A stretch of 15,378 bases of DNA from an uncultured bacterium (GTDB lineage: Bacteria > Cyanobacteriota > Vampirovibrionia > Gastranaerophilales > Gastranaerophilaceae). Position 1 is the first letter of the stretch. Every line of letters begins with the position of its first letter. This document shows, piece by piece, positions 13,990 through 15,378 of this stretch. Location: the NCBI GenBank assembly GCA_948888345.1, contig CAQTPN010000003.1, forward strand, positions 2,780 to 18,157. Reading direction: 5' to 3'. The translations under genes and the position numbers were made by a program. The notes under the pieces were generated by a model. It worked only from the letters and a program-made list of their open reading frames with translations, searched no databases and was not told the DNA's origin.

Positions 13990-14728
13990 ATTTAATTCTT
14001 TCCTTTGAGCCTGATTTTATCTTTTCTTCAAGCATTTTTCTGTTTTCTTGAGAAGTTAAAAGGAAATTTTGATAATTTACATTAAAGAAATATTCATTAT
14101 TTTTGAGATAATACGGGTATTTTGTGTAGATATATTCATAAATTATAGCGAGTCTTTTTGAGGCGAGATTTCCCGTTATAGAATTTGTTCTTTTTTGAGC
14201 TTCACTTTTATTTATAAAGGTTATCATTGCAATAGGGTTGTATCCGGCTTTTACCATATAATCAACCGCAATTTTATCAAATACAATCTGGTATTTTTTA
14301 GGGGCGGCCTTCATTTTCAGGCTGCTTAATCTGCCGTTAAAAACACCGGAATAAGAACGGTAAGCCTCGGCTATATGCCTTGAAAGATAGGCTGCAAGTT
14401 CATTATCATCTTCAATAAATTTATAATGGTATCCATATACCAGAATTTGTCTGTTTAAAAGGGTTTTATCCTTTATGGAATCAAGTTTGCCCTCTGCTTC
14501 TTTTCTATCATAAGCAAAGACAATTCTTTCATCAATTTTATTTGAATTTAGAATATTTGTACCTATTGAATTTATACGGGTTTGAATTTCATTTTCTTTC
14601 TTTAGAACATCCTGTGTGCTTCCTTTTAAATACCATTCATCCGATGCAAAGCAGCTTTCTTTTGAAAACACGCAAAAGCCTGCAATCAGGATAAGTATAA
14701 AAATACTCCTGCATAATCTTTTTAACAT
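13982..14728 (-). CDS. Exported M48-peptidase-like protein lacking zinc ligands
   Basis: The frame starts at ATG 14728, where GAGG lies 6 bases upstream; the further 15 bases to 14743 would need a TTG start. Numbering here counts from 14743. A signal peptide (about 6-33) ends SCFA before SDEW. The rest follows the M48 peptidase layout: RINSIGTNIL (56-65), a strand-rich segment, NELAAYLSRHIAEAYRS (114-130), then DKIAVDYMVKAGYNPIAMITFINK (156-179), which matches the region after the third zinc ligand. In active enzymes the first block would read HExxH; here it is RHIAE (122-126), and the usual Glu before the Asp-containing helix is Val154 or Phe155. All three zinc ligands seem lost, so it is probably a non-catalytic relative, perhaps a chaperone or scaffold in the envelope. 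The remote match is by pattern only. Confidence 0.7.
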   Translation of the reverse strand: MLKRLCRSIFILILIAGFCVFSKESCFASDEWYLKGSTQDVLKKENEIQTRINSIGTNILNSNKIDERIVFAYDRKEAEGKLDSIKDKTLLNRQILVYGYHYKFIEDDNELAAYLSRHIAEAYRSYSGVFNGRLSSLKMKAAPKKYQIVFDKIAVDYMVKAGYNPIAMITFINKSEAQKRTNSITGNLASKRLAIIYEYIYTKYPYYLKNNEYFFNVNYQNFLLTSQENRKMLEEKIKSGSKERIKYE

Positions 14729-14756
14729 ACAAAACCTCATCAACTGTTATTTAATG

Positions 14757-14762
14757 ATTATA
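14757..14762 (-). promoter_or_regulatory. Candidate -10 element for the exported-protein pair
   Basis: On the minus strand a perfect TATAAT lies about 29 bases before the preferred start at 14728, downstream of the ferritin terminator. No strong -35 hexamer was found 16-18 bases further up. Confidence 0.4.
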
Positions 14763-14814
14763 GTACCATTAAATCAGTCATTATCATAATCTTTAACAAA
14801 AAACAGCTCTCAAG

Positions 14815-14854
14815 AATTAAAAACAGCGGACAGAAAAATTCCATCCGCTGTTTT
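14815..14854 (-). terminator. Rho-independent terminator of the ferritin gene
   Basis: AAAACAGCGGA (14820-14830) pairs with TCCGCTGTTTT (14844-14854), an 11-bp stem with a 13-base loop. On the minus strand it begins 21 bases after the ferritin stop and ends in five T. The outer part of the stem is A/T, so the tail and stem overlap, as is common. Confidence 0.8.
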
Positions 14855-14874
14855 CTCAAGACTTTATTCAGGTT

Positions 14875-15378
14875 TTACCCTATTACAGGCTGGGTAAATG
14901 TTCTTGTTAAAAGTTCTCTATCCAGTGCCAAAAGTGCATTTGAATCAGATTTTATAAGTTTTAAAGTATCAAGAACATCCGATACGCTTGCTTCTTCTTC
15001 AACCTGTTCTTTAATGTACCATTGAAGAAACAAGCCTGCTGCTCTGTCTTTTACTTCATCTGCAATATCTGCAAGATTATTAATTTTTGAAGTTACAAGC
15101 TGTTCATGTTTTAGGACATCTTCGAACACTTGAAGGGGTGAATTCCATTTTAATTCAGGCTTTGCAATAGCATCTAAAACAATTTCTCCGCCGCGTTCCT
15201 GAATATAATCATAAAGACCTCTTGCATGGGCCATTTCTTCCTGCACCTGTACATTCATCCAGTTTACAAAACCTTTAAGGTTCATTTTTTGGAAATACGC
15301 CTGCATTGAAAGGTATAAATAAGCTGAATATAATTCAGCATTAACCTGTTCATTTAATGCAGCATTCATTTTTTCGTT
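14875..15378 (-). CDS. ftnA: Bacterial non-haem ferritin (start outside the window)
   Basis: Ferritin oxidises and stores iron in a 24-subunit shell. The first in-frame Met (15369) is preceded by codons for Asn-Glu-Lys still inside the window, and ferritins usually begin about five residues earlier (for example SEKM before the first helix), so the true start probably lies a few bases beyond the right edge. Counting from that Met, the di-iron residues of the ferroxidase site are all present with a constant offset of five from E. coli FtnA: Glu12, Glu45, His48, Glu89 and Gln122, plus the extra Glu125/Glu126. LNEQVNAELYSAYLYLSM (5-22) and FLQWYIKEQVEEE (114-126) are signatures. There is no haem-binding Met pattern, so it is not a bacterioferritin. 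It stands alone and has its own terminator. Confidence 0.93.
   Translation of the reverse strand, partial: NEKMNAALNEQVNAELYSAYLYLSMQAYFQKMNLKGFVNWMNVQVQEEMAHARGLYDYIQERGGEIVLDAIAKPELKWNSPLQVFEDVLKHEQLVTSKINNLADIADEVKDRAAGLFLQWYIKEQVEEEASVSDVLDTLKLIKSDSNALLALDRELLTRTFTQPVIG

Noticed and set aside
1..15378. tRNA or rRNA genes, CRISPR arrays, transposases, integrases or phage genes.
   Set aside because: Inspection of the intergenic regions showed no cloverleaf sequence, no regularly spaced repeats and no such proteins; the only repeat-type structure is the pyrK insert.

Overview
The window is AT-rich (about one third G+C by eye) and densely packed with bacterial genes. It uses the standard code, with TGA, TAA and TAG all serving as stops. 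The content suggests a free-living or gut-type anaerobic, Gram-negative-like bacterium: class 1B dihydroorotate dehydrogenase with its PyrK electron-transfer subunit, an acetate/acetoacetate-type CoA-transferase pair, bacterial ferritin, complete proline and partial NAD biosynthesis, and two exported proteins of unknown role. The general feel of the sequence and its orphan proteins would fit an uncultured lineage such as Gastranaerophilales/Melainabacteria. That placement is an impression, not something proved here.

Layout. From 1 to 3472 on the minus strand lies a tight pyrimidine operon, pyrK-pyrD-pyrE-pyrB-pyrC, with overlaps of 13, 4 and 14 bases and one 1-base gap; pyrC runs off the left edge. 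The 325-base region 3473-3797 is a divergent control region. On the pyr side it carries a likely promoter, a 15-codon leader ORF and a Rho-independent terminator placed before pyrK, which together look like a transcription attenuator. On the plus side it leads to an orphan 165-residue protein (3798-4295) ending in a clear terminator. From 4524 to 8842 a plus-strand cluster pyrF-ald-proB-proA has gaps of 10-15 bases, followed by nadA (8884-9825), probably with its own -10 element. Facing it on the minus strand are a Pif1-like helicase (9845-11938) and, upstream of it, the CoA-transferase subunits (11978-13315). Further right on the minus strand are two overlapping genes for exported proteins (13396-14728), one of them a catalytically dead M48-peptidase relative, and a ferritin gene (14875 to beyond the right edge) with its terminator.

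How the genes work together. PyrB, PyrC, PyrK/PyrD, PyrE and PyrF cover de novo UMP synthesis from carbamoyl phosphate onward, with PyrF in the divergent cluster. ProB and ProA make glutamate semialdehyde for proline. Alanine dehydrogenase links pyruvate, ammonia and NAD. NadA makes quinolinate for NAD.

The least ordinary features are an in-frame, G+C-rich, palindrome-bearing insertion of about 45-50 codons inside pyrK, the leader-ORF/terminator arrangement ahead of pyrK, a dihydroorotase that begins directly at its first metal-binding strand, a Pif1 helicase with an ArdC-like N-terminal extension, and the M48-like protein that has lost its zinc ligands. No tRNA, rRNA, CRISPR array, insertion sequence or prophage gene was seen.
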